56,265 nt of DNA from Caviibacterium pharyngocola (GTDB lineage: Bacteria; Pseudomonadota; Gammaproteobacteria; Enterobacterales; Pasteurellaceae). How positions within the stretch are numbered: the stretch's first letter is position 1; each line of letters begins with the position of its first letter. The notes beneath the pieces are model-generated. The model saw only the letters and a list, made by a program, of their open reading frames with translations, made no database searches and was not told where the DNA came from. Positions 10,062 through 20,461 of the stretch are shown here, in pieces. Location of the stretch: assembly GCF_002795405.1 (NCBI RefSeq), contig NZ_PHGZ01000010.1, positions 1 to 56,265 on the forward strand. Reading direction: 5' to 3'. The position numbers and the translations under genes are program-made.

Positions 10062-10787
10062 TTAGGCGAAATATTTTTCTAAATCGTCGCTACCGCCGAT
10101 GTATTGACCGCCGATAAACACTTGCGGAACACTGGTTTTGCCGGTGATTGCGCGGATTGAAATGGTGCTTGCATCACGACCGAGCACGATTTCTTCAAAG
10201 GTATAACCTTTAACTTTCAATAATGCTTTGGCTTTTGCGCAATACGGACAACCCGGTTTGGTGAAAATAGACACCGACGGTTTTGCCGTCCAATCCGGTT
10301 TGAGGTATTTGATCATTGTATCGGCGTCGGACACTTTGAACGGGTCGCCCGGTTCGTTCGGCTCGATAAACATTTTTTCCACCACGCCGTTTCTGACTAA
10401 CATAGAATAGCGCCAAGAACGTTTGCCGAAACCAAGTTCTTCTTTATCCACCAACATTCCCATTCCGTCGGTGAAATCGCCGTTGCCGTCCGGAATCACG
10501 GTGATGTTTTCCGCTTCTTGATCCGCTTTCCACGCGTTCATTACGAAAGTGTCGTTAACGGATACGCAAATAATGTCATCTACGCCTAAGGCTTTAAATT
10601 CGCAAGCTAATTCGTTATAGCGCGGTAAGTGAGTGGATGAACAAGTCGGGGTAAACGCGCCAGGTAATGAAAATAATACGACGGTTTTATTATCAAATAA
10701 TTCTGCGCTGGTAATATCAACCCATTGATCGCCTTGACGGGTGTGGAATGTGACCTGAGGAACTTTTTTTCCTTCCATTGCTGCCAT
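10062..10787 (-). CDS. pgdx: Hybrid peroxiredoxin-glutaredoxin (PGdx)
   Basis: Thiol peroxidase that reduces hydrogen peroxide and organic peroxides using glutathione, supplied by its own glutaredoxin domain. Residues 1-165 are a Prx5-type peroxiredoxin with peroxidatic Cys49 in PGAFTPTCS. Residues 171-241 are glutaredoxin with the redox pair Cys180-Pro-Tyr-Cys183. This fusion is characteristic of Haemophilus and relatives and the length (241) matches. The gene is divergent from oxyR across 123 bases, which fits control by OxyR. Confidence 0.96.
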   Translation of the reverse strand: MAAMEGKKVPQVTFHTRQGDQWVDITSAELFDNKTVVLFSLPGAFTPTCSSTHLPRYNELACEFKALGVDDIICVSVNDTFVMNAWKADQEAENITVIPDGNGDFTDGMGMLVDKEELGFGKRSWRYSMLVRNGVVEKMFIEPNEPGDPFKVSDADTMIKYLKPDWTAKPSVSIFTKPGCPYCAKAKALLKVKGYTFEEIVLGRDASTISIRAITGKTSVPQVFIGGQYIGGSDDLEKYFA

Positions 10788-10910
10788 AATTTTTCTCCTG
10801 TTTTATTGTGTGTTGAGTGACTACGTTGTAAATTATAGTCAATTTTGTGATATAGTTACAAACGATTAATACCTATCCGTTTAATTGATTCTTTCTATAA
10901 AGGGAAATAT
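10788..10910. promoter_or_regulatory. pgdx/oxyR divergent promoter region
   Basis: OxyR-type elements are partly readable: ATAG at 10835-10838 and 10852-10855, and CTAT at 10873-10876 and 10895-10898. The two CTAT elements are spaced 22 bases apart, as in the OxyR consensus, but the expected ATAG partners are degenerate. OxyR control of both genes is therefore plausible and not shown. Confidence 0.35.
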
Positions 10911-11810
10911 ATGAACATTCGTGATCTTGAATATTTAGTCGCTCTTGCCGAACACAAACATTTCCGCCGCGCCGCCGATGCCTGCCACGTCAGTCAACCG
11001 ACTTTAAGCGGTCAAATTCGCAAATTAGAGGATGAACTCGGCATTATTTTATTAGAAAGAACCAGCCGCAAAGTGCTGTTTACCCAATCGGGTCTATTAT
11101 TAGTCAACCAAGCAAAAACCGTTTTGCGCGAAGTCAAATTATTGAAAGAAATGGCAAGCAATCAAGGTAAAGAAATGACCGGCCCACTGCACATCGGTGT
11201 GATTCCGACGGTAGGGCCTTATTTGTTGCCTTATATCGTGCCGACATTAAAACAAACCTTTCCGGATCTGGAATTATTTTTATATGAAGCGCAAACCCAT
11301 CAGCTGCTCGAACAGTTGGAAACCGGACGATTGGATTGCGCCATTTTAGCCGCCGTGGCAGAAACCGAAGCCTTTATCGAAGTACCGCTATTCGATGAAA
11401 GAATGTTACTGGCGATTTCCGACAGCCACCCTTGGGCGAACGAAGACTCGATCAAAATGGAAAAACTTAAAGGCTGCGAAATGTTAATGTTGGACGACGG
11501 TCACTGCTTACGCGGACAAGCGCTCGGCTATTGTTTCACCGCCGGCGCGAAAGAGAATCAGCACTTTCAAGCTACCAGCTTAGAAACTTTGCGCAATATG
11601 GTTTCCGCCAACGCCGGAATGACATTAATGCCGGAACTTGCGGTATTAAACGAAGGCGCCCGAACCGGCGTGAAATACATTCCTTGCACCGCACCGGAAC
11701 CGGCGCGCACCATCGCGCTGATTTATCGACCGGGTTCACCGCTGCGCAATCGTTATGAACGTATCGCAACCGCGGTCAGCCACGCCATTAAACCGATTTT
11801 AGGCGCATAG
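10911..11810 (+). CDS. oxyR: Hydrogen-peroxide-sensing regulator OxyR
   Basis: LysR-type activator of peroxide defence genes. The HTH lies at about residues 1-60 ([21 protein letters not shown]). The sensing cysteines fall at exactly Cys199 and Cys208 ([12 protein letters not shown]), the pair that forms the regulatory disulfide in E. coli OxyR. Length 299 is usual. The gene is followed after 10 bases by fabR, so the two are probably cotranscribed, and it is divergent from the peroxiredoxin gene. Confidence 0.97.
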   Translation: MNIRDLEYLVALAEHKHFRRAADACHVSQPTLSGQIRKLEDELGIILLERTSRKVLFTQSGLLLVNQAKTVLREVKLLKEMASNQGKEMTGPLHIGVIPTVGPYLLPYIVPTLKQTFPDLELFLYEAQTHQLLEQLETGRLDCAILAAVAETEAFIEVPLFDERMLLAISDSHPWANEDSIKMEKLKGCEMLMLDDGHCLRGQALGYCFTAGAKENQHFQATSLETLRNMVSANAGMTLMPELAVLNEGARTGVKYIPCTAPEPARTIALIYRPGSPLRNRYERIATAVSHAIKPILGA

Positions 11811-11820
11811 CGGAGGCACT

Positions 11821-12450
11821 ATGGCGGGAATTCGAGCCATTCAAAAAGAAAAAACGCGGCGCGCATTGGTCAGTGCCGCCTTTAATCAACTCAGTGCGGA
11901 GAAAAGCTTTTCCAATTTAAGTTTACGCGAAGTCGCCCGCGAAGCCGGCATCGCACCGACCTCTTTTTATCGCCATTTTCGCGATATGGACGAATTGGGG
12001 TTGGAAATGGTGGACGAAGCCGGATTAATGCTGCGTCAATTAATGCGCCAAGCGCGCAAACGTATTGCCAATGGCGGCAGCGTGATCGCGATTTCCGTGG
12101 AAACCTTCTTCGAATTTATCACTAATAGCACCAACGTTTTTCGCCTGTTATTGCGTGAAAGTTCCGGCACATCGCAAGCTTTCCGCACCGCCGCCGCGCG
12201 GGAAATCAAGCATTTTATCGACGAATTGACCGAATACATCGCCCATAAAAACCACTACCCGCAGCACATCGCCTACGTCCAAGCCGAAGGTATCGTCACC
12301 TTGGTTTTCACCGCCGGTGCGACCGCGTTGGATATGAATAAACAAGAACGCAATCAGTTGAAAGAACGTGTGATTTTACAACTGAGAATGCTCGCCAAAG
12401 GTGCCGATTACGCTGCGAAAAAGGAATTAGAACAAGGAAAAGAATCGTAA
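11821..12450 (+). CDS. fabR: Unsaturated fatty acid biosynthesis repressor FabR
   Basis: TetR-type repressor that in E. coli controls fabA and fabB in response to acyl-ACP/CoA saturation. The 209-residue protein has the HTH in [20 protein letters not shown] (about residues 38-58), followed by the strongly conserved [38 protein letters not shown] ribosome site precedes the ATG. It follows oxyR by 10 bases, a linkage also seen in other gamma-proteobacteria. An uptake signal starts right after its stop (12451). Confidence 0.94.
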   Translation: MAGIRAIQKEKTRRALVSAAFNQLSAEKSFSNLSLREVAREAGIAPTSFYRHFRDMDELGLEMVDEAGLMLRQLMRQARKRIANGGSVIAISVETFFEFITNSTNVFRLLLRESSGTSQAFRTAAAREIKHFIDELTEYIAHKNHYPQHIAYVQAEGIVTLVFTAGATALDMNKQERNQLKERVILQLRMLAKGADYAAKKELEQGKES

Positions 12451-12481
12451 AAGTGCGGTGGTTTTTTGATAGAAAATAAAG

Positions 12482-12505
12482 CTATGGGAGCCGAAACTCC
12501 CATAG
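12482..12505 (-). terminator. Terminator between fabR and fucO
   Basis: CTATGGGAG (12482-12490) pairs with CTCCCATAG (12497-12505) across a six-base loop. On the minus strand it is followed by CTTTATTTTC, so it best serves the fuc operon ending at fucO; it may also stop fabR transcription. Confidence 0.75.
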
Positions 12506-12517
12506 AAAATCGATAAA

Positions 12518-13669
12518 TTAAAACGCGGTTTTATACACTTCTAAAATTTCTTCCGCAGAACAATCCCTCGAATTGCCGCCGGTGCAAACATCATTGAATG
12601 CATCCACGGATAACGCGCTTAAATCTGCTTCTTTCACGCCGATTTGAGAAAGTTTTTCCGGAATGCCCACACCCTTCGCGAGACATTTTACTGCGTCGAT
12701 CGCAGCGCGTCGATATTCCGCTTGAGACATTTCATCCGCATTTTTTACCCCCATTGCTTTCGCAATTTCGCGATATTTTTCACCGGTGTAATCTTTATTA
12801 AATTCCATTACATAAGGTAACAATACCGCATTGGCTATGCCGTGCGGCGTGTCATAATAGGCAGACAACGGATGTGCCATACTGTGAACCACGCCAAGAC
12901 CGACATTGGAAAAGCCCATTCCGGCGACATATTGCCCTAATGCCATATCTTCACGCCCTTTCGGATCATTTTCCACTGCGGCACGCAATGAACGCGAGAT
13001 TAATTCGATCGCTTTCAAATGTAATGCATCGGTTAACTCCCAAGCCGCTTTTGTGATATAGCCTTCAATCGCGTGGGTTAATGCATCCATTCCAGTTGCT
13101 GCGGTCAATCCCTTCGGCATACTTGACATCATATCCGGATCCACGATTGCCACAACAGGAATATCATTAACGTCAACACAAACGAATTTGCGTTTTTTCT
13201 CTTCATCGGTAATCACATAGTTAATGGTCACCTCTGCCGCAGTGCCTGCGGTGGTCGCCACGGCAATAATCGGCACGCATTTGCGTTTCGTCGGCGCAAC
13301 ACCTTCAAGCGAAAGCACATCACCGAATTCAGGATTATTAATAATGATCCCGATAGCTTTGGCACTATCAATCGGCGATCCGCCGCCGATAGCCACCAAG
13401 CAATCCGCCTGACATTGTTTAAATTGTTCGACGCCTAATTTAATAATATCAACGCTCGGATTGGCTTTCACTTTATCGAATACCTGATAAGCGATACCGG
13501 CTTGGTCAAAAAGAGCGGTTACTTTTTGCGCCACATTAAATTTAACCAAATCGCTGTCGGTGACCACTAATACTTTTTTAAACCCGCGCCGTTGGATTTC
13601 CGGCACAATATGAGAGATCGCGCCTTTTCCGTGATAAGCGGTTTCATTTAGAATCATACGATTAGCCAT
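12518..13669 (-). CDS. fucO: Lactaldehyde reductase (1,2-propanediol oxidoreductase)
   Basis: Iron-dependent group III alcohol dehydrogenase that reduces L-lactaldehyde, from FucA, to L-1,2-propanediol using NADH under anaerobic conditions. The 383 residues include the nucleotide loop GGGSPID (95-101). The metal ligands Asp195, His199, His262 and His276 (TGMDALTHA, VVHSMAH, DTPHG) are each one residue short of the E. coli FucO numbering. Last gene of the fuc operon, 53 bases after fucP. It lets the cell regenerate NAD+ from fucose. Confidence 0.95.
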   Translation of the reverse strand: MANRMILNETAYHGKGAISHIVPEIQRRGFKKVLVVTDSDLVKFNVAQKVTALFDQAGIAYQVFDKVKANPSVDIIKLGVEQFKQCQADCLVAIGGGSPIDSAKAIGIIINNPEFGDVLSLEGVAPTKRKCVPIIAVATTAGTAAEVTINYVITDEEKKRKFVCVDVNDIPVVAIVDPDMMSSMPKGLTAATGMDALTHAIEGYITKAAWELTDALHLKAIELISRSLRAAVENDPKGREDMALGQYVAGMGFSNVGLGVVHSMAHPLSAYYDTPHGIANAVLLPYVMEFNKDYTGEKYREIAKAMGVKNADEMSQAEYRRAAIDAVKCLAKGVGIPEKLSQIGVKEADLSALSVDAFNDVCTGGNSRDCSAEEILEVYKTAF

Positions 13670-13722
13670 TTTATCCTCCGAATATTTCGTTAAAATTTAG
13701 GATTATTCAGGTGAATAACCGA

Positions 13723-15009
13723 TTATTTCAAAACTTTCCACGCTCTATAGCCATAAATTGCAATAGCGACAAAACAGATTAACGGTAGAATGAAGGAGAA
13801 ATTAACCGCAGGCATTCCGAACACTTCGCCTTGGTCGATGATAATACCTTGCAACGGTGGCATTAATGCGCCGCCTACAATCGCCATTACCAAGCCTGCT
13901 GCACCCAAGGTGGATTCTTCTTTCAAGCCGTATAATGCGATACCGTAAATGGTCGGGAACATTAGCGACATAAATCCGGAAGTTAAAATCAAGCAATATA
14001 ATCCCCAAATACCGTCAATAAACATTACGCCCAAGATACTGAAGAAACCGCCTAATGCGAACAGATAAAGCATTAATTCTGCTTTGAGGAATTTCATAAT
14101 ACTGGTACTGATGAAACGGCTGGTAATAAAGATCGCCATTGCCACGATATTTTAATTTTGCGCTTCCGCTTTGGTGAAGCCTAGGCGTTCCGCATATTGA
14201 ATGATGAACGTCCAGCACATAATTTGCACGCCCACATAGAATACCTGTGCGATAACGCCTTCACGATATTTCGCATTCACAATCAAACGACCGAAAGATT
14301 CTTTGAATGAAATGGTTTCGCCTTCTTCTACTTTGGTTTTCGGCATTTTGTATAAACCGATAATTAACATTACCACTAATACGACTAAACCGACCACTAA
14401 GTAAGGATTGCGAATAATTTCAAGATCGTGCGTCCGAACAACCGCTTTTTCCGCTTCGGTTAATGTGGTGAAGATTAAATTTCCCGCCGCATCCCGTTTA
14501 TCGGAGTCCAAACTGGTTAATACGATTTGCGATGCAACGAACATACCGGTAATAGAACCGAGCGGGTTAAAAGATTGCGCCAAATTTAGACGACGTGTCG
14601 CGGTTTGCGGATCACCCATTGAAAGAATATACGGATTCGCCGTTGTTTCTAAAAATGCCAAGCCGAAGGTTAAAATATATAAAGAAAATAAGAAATAGGT
14701 AAATTCTTCATAAAGTGCGGCAGGATAGAATAAAAACGCACCGACGGCATACAACGCCAATCCAAGCAATACCCCGGATTTATAGCTATAACGGCTGACG
14801 AAAAGTGCGGCGGGAATCGCCATTGTTCCGTATCCGCCATAGAAAGCGAATTGAACCAATGCCGCTTCCGAGGCTGGGATTTCCATAACGGTTTGGAACA
14901 CCGCCACCATCGGATTGGTAATATCGTTTGCAAATCCCCATAAGGCGAATAAGCTGGTAATCAAAACAAAGGGTACAATAAATTTCTTTTCTAGAACTTT
15001 TGCGCTCAT
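13723..15009 (-). pseudogene. fucP: L-fucose:H+ symporter FucP, interrupted by an in-frame stop
   Basis: FucP is the 12-helix MFS importer of L-fucose. The reading frame runs from ATG 15007-15009 to 13723 without a shift but meets TAA at 14152-14154, after residue 285. On both sides the sequence is clear FucP: FVPFVLITSLFALWGFAND before, and NIVAMAIFITSRF after. Compared with E. coli AEAQ-R-Y-N, the local sequence AEAQ-N-stop-N puts the stop at a tyrosine, so one base (TAT/TAC to TAA) explains it. Without the stop the protein would be 428 residues. The second part could only be made from the GTG at 14143-14145. It may be a real nonsense mutation or a sequencing error. Confidence 0.9.
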
Positions 15010-15060
15010 AAATTCTTCCTTCTAAAAATAAGGTGATCTCATATAATGTTCGCTATGACA

Positions 15061-15711
15061 TTATTTTTCCTCGATGCGTAATCCGTAAGATTTAAATTTC
15101 TCCAACACCACCGCCATTTCTTCTTTCGGAAGCAATGGAATCGGTTGATTGGTTGAAAGTAATTTAATGTACCATTCCGCTAATACTTCAACTTCGTGTG
15201 CTAGCCATAACGCTTTATCCAAGTTTTTCTCCGCTGCGATTAATCCGTGGTGCGCGAGTAAAATGGCTTTGCTTTCTTTAATGCCTTCTTTGACATATTC
15301 GGCTAATTTATGCGTACCGAAAGTAGCATAAGGCACACAAGGAATATGATCCGTGCCGCCGACGGCGATCATATAGTGGATCGGCGGAATCGCTTTTTCC
15401 AAAATGGAAACCGCCGCGCAGTTCATCGCGTGGTTATGCACGACAGCATCCACATCGGCTCTCGCTTCATATACCGCAAGGTGAAAATGCCATTCGCTGG
15501 AAGGCAATTTGCCTTCTTCGTGTTTGCCGTTTTTATCCACATAAACAATGCTGTCTTCCGTCATTAATTCATACGGCGTACCGGTCGGCGTAATCAACAT
15601 TCCGTCTTGATAACGCACGCTCACATTGCCCGCCGTGCCTTGATTAAGCCCCAAGCGGGTCATTTCCAAACAAGTATCAATAATTTTTCGGGATAATTCT
15701 TTTCTGTTCAT
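15061..15711 (-). CDS. fucA: L-fuculose-1-phosphate aldolase
   Basis: Zinc class II aldolase that splits L-fuculose-1-phosphate into dihydroxyacetone phosphate and L-lactaldehyde. The 216-residue protein has the phosphate-binding start LNQGTAGNVSVRY (about residues 21-33), PSSEWHFHLAVYEAR with the catalytic Glu, the HNH zinc ligands in AVVHNHAMNC, and a later His in LLAHHGL. It lies 51 bases before fucP and 15 bases after fucU. Intact. Confidence 0.96.
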   Translation of the reverse strand: MNRKELSRKIIDTCLEMTRLGLNQGTAGNVSVRYQDGMLITPTGTPYELMTEDSIVYVDKNGKHEEGKLPSSEWHFHLAVYEARADVDAVVHNHAMNCAAVSILEKAIPPIHYMIAVGGTDHIPCVPYATFGTHKLAEYVKEGIKESKAILLAHHGLIAAEKNLDKALWLAHEVEVLAEWYIKLLSTNQPIPLLPKEEMAVVLEKFKSYGLRIEEK

Positions 15712-15726
15712 TTTTAACTACCTCTT

Positions 15727-16161
15727 TTATAACAACGGTGTAACACCTTTTTTAATAATGATATTGCCGTATTTCGCCGTTTCACCGGTCACCACTACGG
15801 CGTAAGCCTGTTTCGCACGTTCATAAAACGCAAAGCGTTCGATTCGTTCCAAATTCGGTAAAATTTCCACCGCACTTTGAATCGCCGCCAGATAACGCTG
15901 TTCCACTTGCGGATCCAACGTGTCGCCTTCCACCGCTTGCATCATAATTAAAGGCGCCGAAACATAAGCGTCGAACTCAAATAACGGGCTAATGCCTTTT
16001 AACAAGGTGTCAACGCCGATACCGTCCGCGCGGATGACTTTTTGATGTAATTGATGTGCCGGAAAATGAGCATCGGATAATACCAATTCGTCTCCGTGCC
16101 CCATTTCGGCTAATACTTTAAGTAATTCCGGTGAAATTGCCGGATGAATCCCTTTTAACAT
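15727..16161 (-). CDS. fucU: L-fucose mutarotase
   Basis: Interconverts the alpha and beta anomers of L-fucose, feeding the isomerase (RbsD/FucU family). I place the start at ATG 16159-16161 ([26 protein letters not shown]), giving 144 residues, because this is the conserved FucU N-terminus and GAGGCGAAC lies just upstream. The same frame stays open to 16314, but the extra 51 residues overlap fucK and have no family counterpart. It follows the fucK stop by 10 bases. Confidence 0.95.
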   Translation of the reverse strand: MLKGIHPAISPELLKVLAEMGHGDELVLSDAHFPAHQLHQKVIRADGIGVDTLLKGISPLFEFDAYVSAPLIMMQAVEGDTLDPQVEQRYLAAIQSAVEILPNLERIERFAFYERAKQAYAVVVTGETAKYGNIIIKKGVTPLL

Positions 16162-16171
16162 AGTTCGCCTC

Positions 16172-17635
16172 TTAGCTAATTTGTTGTAACCAATGTTGAT
16201 AATCTGCAGATTGCGCCGAAGGATAAATACGTTGTTTCTGCGGTTGCATTTGTTGCTGCGCTTGTTCTGCCGAGGCATATACGCCGACACAGGCAAAAAC
16301 GAACATTGCCGCACCTAATACGGTGCTTTCGGCGACATCCACAATATCTAACGGCAGTCCCAACACATCCGCGCGAATTTGGTTCCATAATTGATTTTTC
16401 GAGCCGCCGCCCACGCAAATTAAACTCTCCGCATTAAAACGGCTGACTTGTTGTAATACGGCGAGCCCGTTTTTCAGTTGTAACGCCATATATTCCAATG
16501 CCGCACGATAAATTTGCCCGCGACAATGGTGCATTGATAATCCGCTGAAACAACCAGCGCCAACGGCTTTATCCGCCGCCGCAAAAGAGCCTTGCAAGCG
16601 CACGCCATTTGACCCGACAGGTACTTTTTCGCCTTCGCCGATCATCGTCGGATAATAATCTTGCGTGCCGACCACGTCGGCAAAAAATAGCTTACCGATC
16701 CATTCCATTATGCCCGAACCGACCCATTGAACCGCCGGATTAAAACGTGCATTTTGGGCATCAAACTCTGTGGTTAATCCTTGCGGAACAAACTCAATAT
16801 GCGGCTCGGCACATTCCGTTCTTGCCATTAGGATTTCCCAAGTGCCGGAACTGAGAACCGGTTGATTTAATCCCGCGCCGGAGCCGAATACGGCAAATTG
16901 CGTATCGTGTCCGCAAGAAATGACCGGCACTTGATTCAACCCGAGTTTTTCCGCTAATTCGGCAGATAAACGGCCGATTTTGTCACCGGCATTAACTAAC
17001 GGCGGAAAATGCTGCTTGGATAATCCCAAGACGGACAACACTTCTTCATCCCAATCATTGCTAGCAAGATTCGTCATCATTGAGGTGCCCGCCATTGTTC
17101 TGTCGGTGGTAAATTCGCCGCTTAAACGTTGACTGAGCATTGAAGAAATAAACACCCATTTATCCATTTTGGAAAAAACGTCCGGTTTATTTTCTTTCAG
17201 CCATAACAGCTTAAATAAGGTATTAAACGCGTATTGCCCGATTCCGTTACGCAAATAAAGCTGTTCGACATCAAGATATTGTTGGAGATTTTCCATTACG
17301 GGTAAGGTTCTCGGACATTTCCAAGAGATCACGGGATAAAGCTGCCGACCTTGTTGATCAAAAGGTGCGCCGTCAACACCGAAAGTAGTAACGCCAATGC
17401 CGACGATTTCGCTTAATTTAATTTGCTGTGCCGTTAAATGCCGTAACGTATATTCCGCACAAAGGGTTAACTTCGACCAAATTTCATCGAAATCCCAAAT
17501 GTGATAATCCGCATTTTCCGGATCCGGACGGGTTTGATTCGCCAAGTGATGCGATGCAAGAATTTTGCCTTGTTCATTTATTGCTATCGTGCGCAAATTG
17601 GTCGCGCCGCAGTCAAAAATCAATGCAATGGACAT
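16172..17635 (-). CDS. fucK: L-fuculokinase
   Basis: FGGY-family kinase that phosphorylates L-fuculose at O1 with ATP. The 487 residues hold the N-terminal ATPase motif [18 protein letters not shown], the substrate region [26 protein letters not shown] in mid-protein and the adenosine motif [23 protein letters not shown] near residues 405-430. Second structural gene of the fuc operon, after fucI. The 62-base gap before it contains an inverted uptake-signal pair. Confidence 0.95.
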   Translation of the reverse strand: MSIALIFDCGATNLRTIAINEQGKILASHHLANQTRPDPENADYHIWDFDEIWSKLTLCAEYTLRHLTAQQIKLSEIVGIGVTTFGVDGAPFDQQGRQLYPVISWKCPRTLPVMENLQQYLDVEQLYLRNGIGQYAFNTLFKLLWLKENKPDVFSKMDKWVFISSMLSQRLSGEFTTDRTMAGTSMMTNLASNDWDEEVLSVLGLSKQHFPPLVNAGDKIGRLSAELAEKLGLNQVPVISCGHDTQFAVFGSGAGLNQPVLSSGTWEILMARTECAEPHIEFVPQGLTTEFDAQNARFNPAVQWVGSGIMEWIGKLFFADVVGTQDYYPTMIGEGEKVPVGSNGVRLQGSFAAADKAVGAGCFSGLSMHHCRGQIYRAALEYMALQLKNGLAVLQQVSRFNAESLICVGGGSKNQLWNQIRADVLGLPLDIVDVAESTVLGAAMFVFACVGVYASAEQAQQQMQPQKQRIYPSAQSADYQHWLQQIS

Positions 17636-17646
17636 AAAATCCCCCT

Positions 17647-17674
17647 AAAGTGCGGTCAAAATCGACCGCACTTT
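17647..17674 (-). terminator. Uptake-signal hairpin between fucI and fucK
   Basis: AAAGTGCGGTC (17647-17657) pairs with GACCGCACTTT (17664-17674) around a six-base loop. It lies inside the fuc operon, only about 11 bases upstream of the fucK start, overlapping the approach to its AGGGGG ribosome site. It may lower fucK and downstream expression relative to fucI by partial termination or by protecting the fucI mRNA end. Function is inference. Confidence 0.55.
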
Positions 17675-17697
17675 TGCTGTGTTCAATAAAACGAAGA

Positions 17698-19464
17698 TTA
17701 TTTATAAAGCGGACCGAAGTTTGCGCAAGCGCGATAGTCCTGACCTTCTTTATCTTGACCGAAGCCGCTCCAAGCGCTTGGACGGAAGACATCTTTCTCC
17801 GCAACGTTGTGCATACAAACCGGAATGCGCAACATTGAAGCTAAGGTAATGAGATCCGCACCGACGTGACCGTAAGTGGCGACACAGTGGTTGGCGCCCC
17901 AGTTTGCCATTACCGAATACACATCGGCAAATGCGCCGTTGCCGGTTAAACGCGGAACGAACCAAGTGTAAGGCCAAGTTTCATTCGTGCGTTTCATTAA
18001 GGTATTGTGCACATCTTCAGGTAATTCGATTGACCAACCTTCCGCAATTTGTAATACAGGCCCGATACCTTTAATAATATTCAAGCGGTGCATCGTAAAC
18101 GGCATTCCGCCTTTTGTGAGGTATTGAGAAGAATAACCGCCCCCACGGAAATATTCGTGAACAGCAGGACACCAACGGGTGTTTTCCAAACAACGTTTGC
18201 CGTCTTCTTCGGTGACTTCCCAAACCGGTTTAATGGTCGGATTGCCGGTTTGATCTTTATGTTGACCGGTACCGTCTAATGCCGCAGAGCCTGAATTGAT
18301 TAAATGAATAAAACCGCTTTCCGGTCTGAATCCGGTGACGCGTTCAACGGCATCTTCACTCCAATAAGTCCGAACATCGGCGAAAATTTGCGCTTGTCCG
18401 GTCAACTGATGACCGAATAACATATTCACGCCGTTCAACGAGTCGTTTTCAGTGGCAAGAATATATGGAGGGCGCACACCGTTCCAGTCATAAGTAGAAT
18501 TCAACATTGCTTCCATAAAATCGCCGTTCGGAAGATGATCCGTCCAATGACGTTGACCTTGGAAACCTGCCGCAATCGCGTTATGACCCAAGGCTTCTTC
18601 GCCGAAGTTTAACGCCGCCAATTTCGGATTTCCCACCATCAAATCACGGGTAATAATGCTCATTTTCACGACGTTTTCCCACAATTCCGCGCGTTCTTCA
18701 GGAGTACGTTGATGTTCCGGCGTATTGACGTCAATCCCTTCTTTGCAATATTCTTTCACCCAAGATAAGGCTAAATCCACTTCTTCTTGGTCGTAAATTT
18801 TGCGATCCAAACGGCGTTTGATCTCGGTCATATCCACATATTCGTTACGCATTCCCAAATATTCTTGGAAGAACGGTTGATTTACGATAGAACCGGCGAT
18901 CCCCATCGAAACGGAGCCGATTGATAAATAAGATTTGCCGCGAATGGTTGCCACCACCAAACCGGCACGCGCAAAGCGCAATAATTTTTCTTGCACGTCC
19001 TCCGGAATGCTTGTGTCATCCGCTTCTTGCACTTCCGTACCGTAAATAGAGAACGCCGGTAACCCCATTTGCGAATGACCCGCCAACGCTGCCGCTAAAT
19101 AAACCGCGCCCGGACGTTCCGTACCGTTAAATCCCCAAATCGCTTTCGGCATATGCGGATCCATATCAATGGTTTCGGAGCCATAACACCAGCAAGGTGT
19201 CACTGTAACGGTTAAACCCACATTGTTTAATTTAAATTTTTCCGCGCAAGCCGCTGCTTCCGCAACACCGCCGATACAAGTATCCGCAATCACACATTCG
19301 ACGAAAGAACCGTCGGTGTGTCTTAAATTTTGTTCTAAAAGTCGTGCAACTGATTTCGCCATATTCATCGTTTGTTCTTCAAGCGATTCGCGAACTCCCA
19401 TACGACGACCGTCAATCGTAGGGCGAATACCGATTTTAATCGGAGAAAATTTGAATTGTGCCAT
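17698..19464 (-). CDS. fucI: L-fucose isomerase
   Basis: Manganese-dependent ketol isomerase that converts L-fucose to L-fuculose in the cytoplasm. The 588-residue protein matches E. coli FucI (591) closely. Catalytic Glu339 ([11 protein letters not shown]) and Asp363 (FADVRTYW) are two residues later than in E. coli. The N-terminus [24 protein letters not shown] is characteristic. ATG with GAGGAAAGAT upstream. First structural gene of the fuc operon, with its own promoter region and CRP site. Confidence 0.97.
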   Translation of the reverse strand: MAQFKFSPIKIGIRPTIDGRRMGVRESLEEQTMNMAKSVARLLEQNLRHTDGSFVECVIADTCIGGVAEAAACAEKFKLNNVGLTVTVTPCWCYGSETIDMDPHMPKAIWGFNGTERPGAVYLAAALAGHSQMGLPAFSIYGTEVQEADDTSIPEDVQEKLLRFARAGLVVATIRGKSYLSIGSVSMGIAGSIVNQPFFQEYLGMRNEYVDMTEIKRRLDRKIYDQEEVDLALSWVKEYCKEGIDVNTPEHQRTPEERAELWENVVKMSIITRDLMVGNPKLAALNFGEEALGHNAIAAGFQGQRHWTDHLPNGDFMEAMLNSTYDWNGVRPPYILATENDSLNGVNMLFGHQLTGQAQIFADVRTYWSEDAVERVTGFRPESGFIHLINSGSAALDGTGQHKDQTGNPTIKPVWEVTEEDGKRCLENTRWCPAVHEYFRGGGYSSQYLTKGGMPFTMHRLNIIKGIGPVLQIAEGWSIELPEDVHNTLMKRTNETWPYTWFVPRLTGNGAFADVYSVMANWGANHCVATYGHVGADLITLASMLRIPVCMHNVAEKDVFRPSAWSGFGQDKEGQDYRACANFGPLYK

Positions 19465-19521
19465 TTTATCTTTCCTCTTTTGTTAGCCAGTGAAGTAATG
19501 TAACTGCCGAAGTTATTTTTC

Positions 19522-19585
19522 ACTAAAACCAAACGACTCAATAGTTTTATTTCAAAATACTGTGATTTTCGTGAAACAGATCACA
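19522..19585 (-). promoter_or_regulatory. fucI promoter region with CRP site
   Basis: A CRP-type site CGTGA-N6-TCACA occupies 19570-19585. A possible -10 element TTTAGT lies at 19522-19527 on the minus strand, putting the start near 19515 and the CRP centre about 62 bases upstream, a class I position. This fits cAMP-CRP activation of the fucose operon as in E. coli. The FucR target was not identified. Confidence 0.6.
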
Positions 19586-19635
19586 TAAAAAAGGAAAAAA
19601 CGGACAATAAAAACGGTAAAACACCACAAAAAAAC

Positions 19636-19667
19636 GCCCGATATTTAATAAAAAATAAAAATCGGGC
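19636..19667 (-). terminator. fucR terminator
   Basis: GCCCGAT (19636-19642) pairs with ATCGGGC (19661-19667) across an AT-rich loop; on the minus strand it is followed by GTTTTTTTGTGG. It would end the fucR transcript before the fucI promoter. Confidence 0.65.
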
Positions 19668-19694
19668 ATTTCGGGCATTTAAATGGAAGGGAAA

Positions 19695-20450
19695 CTAACA
19701 AAGAGAAATCAACACATCGTGATTTTTGCAATAACTTTGTAATTCTTTATCAACTTGCTGGTCGGTAAATAAAATATCAATATGTGAAAGGTCGGCAAGT
19801 TTAATTAAATGCTTGCGACCGAATTTAGAACTGTCTAATAGTAAGAATCGCTGTCCGGAGGCGTCTAACATCTTCCGTTTGACTGAGGCATTAAGCTCGT
19901 TGGATTCCCAAATCGCACCGCCGGCATCAATCCCCGTGCAAGAAAAAATACAAATATCAATATGCAGTCGCTGCAGTAATTGTTCCGATAACGGTCCATA
20001 AAAAGCGTCATATTTACCGGAATACACACCGCCGGTCGCAATGGTCGTCACATTCGATTTATTCACTAACGCCGTAATATTGTGCATTGAATTGGTGACG
20101 ACCGTGCAAGGAATATCCGGAATTAATTGGGCAAAATGCCAGCTTGTCGAACTGGCATCCAAACCGATAACCGCGCCTTCAAACACATATTCCACCGCCG
20201 ATTCGGCAATCGCGCGTTTAGCGTCATAATTAACCCGTTGCCGGGTTTGAAAAGAACTTCCGATGTCTTTTGTTTGACAACTCACCGCCCCACCGTGAAT
20301 GCGGTGTACTAAACCTTTTTTTCCTAAAGCGGTTAAATCACGTCGAATCGTTTCTAAAGAAACGTTAAATTGAAGGGCGAGTTCCTCAACGGTCACTTTT
20401 CCGGAAGAGTTAATCTGCTGCAAAATCAAATCTTTTCTACTGTTCATCAT
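19695..20450 (-). CDS. fucR: L-fucose operon regulator FucR (DeoR family)
   Basis: DeoR-type regulator; in E. coli FucR activates the fuc genes with fuculose-1-phosphate as effector. I start at ATG 20448-20450 (MMNSRKDLILQQINSSGKVTV), because the open frame upstream to 20489 adds 13 residues with no family match; the start could be one codon later. The HTH is VEELALQFNVSLETIRRDLTAL (about residues 21-42), followed by the sugar-phosphate-binding domain with IGLDASST and TVVTNSM. The last residues end QSYCKNHDVLISLC. It lies upstream of fucI in the same direction, separated by a terminator and a CRP site. Confidence 0.88.
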   Translation of the reverse strand: MMNSRKDLILQQINSSGKVTVEELALQFNVSLETIRRDLTALGKKGLVHRIHGGAVSCQTKDIGSSFQTRQRVNYDAKRAIAESAVEYVFEGAVIGLDASSTSWHFAQLIPDIPCTVVTNSMHNITALVNKSNVTTIATGGVYSGKYDAFYGPLSEQLLQRLHIDICIFSCTGIDAGGAIWESNELNASVKRKMLDASGQRFLLLDSSKFGRKHLIKLADLSHIDILFTDQQVDKELQSYCKNHDVLISLC

Positions 20451-20461
20451 TCGGTTCCAAA

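Noticed and set aside
10788-10910. A confident OxyR operator
   Set aside because: Only the two CTAT elements have the right 22-base spacing; the ATAG partners are degenerate, so I kept it as a low-confidence region.
13723-14145. A separate small membrane protein
   Set aside because: It is the in-frame C-terminal part of FucP after the internal stop, not an independent gene.
15727-16314. A 195-residue version of FucU with an extra N-terminus
   Set aside because: The added 51 residues overlap fucK and have no family match; the ATG at 16161 has a ribosome site and gives normal FucU length.
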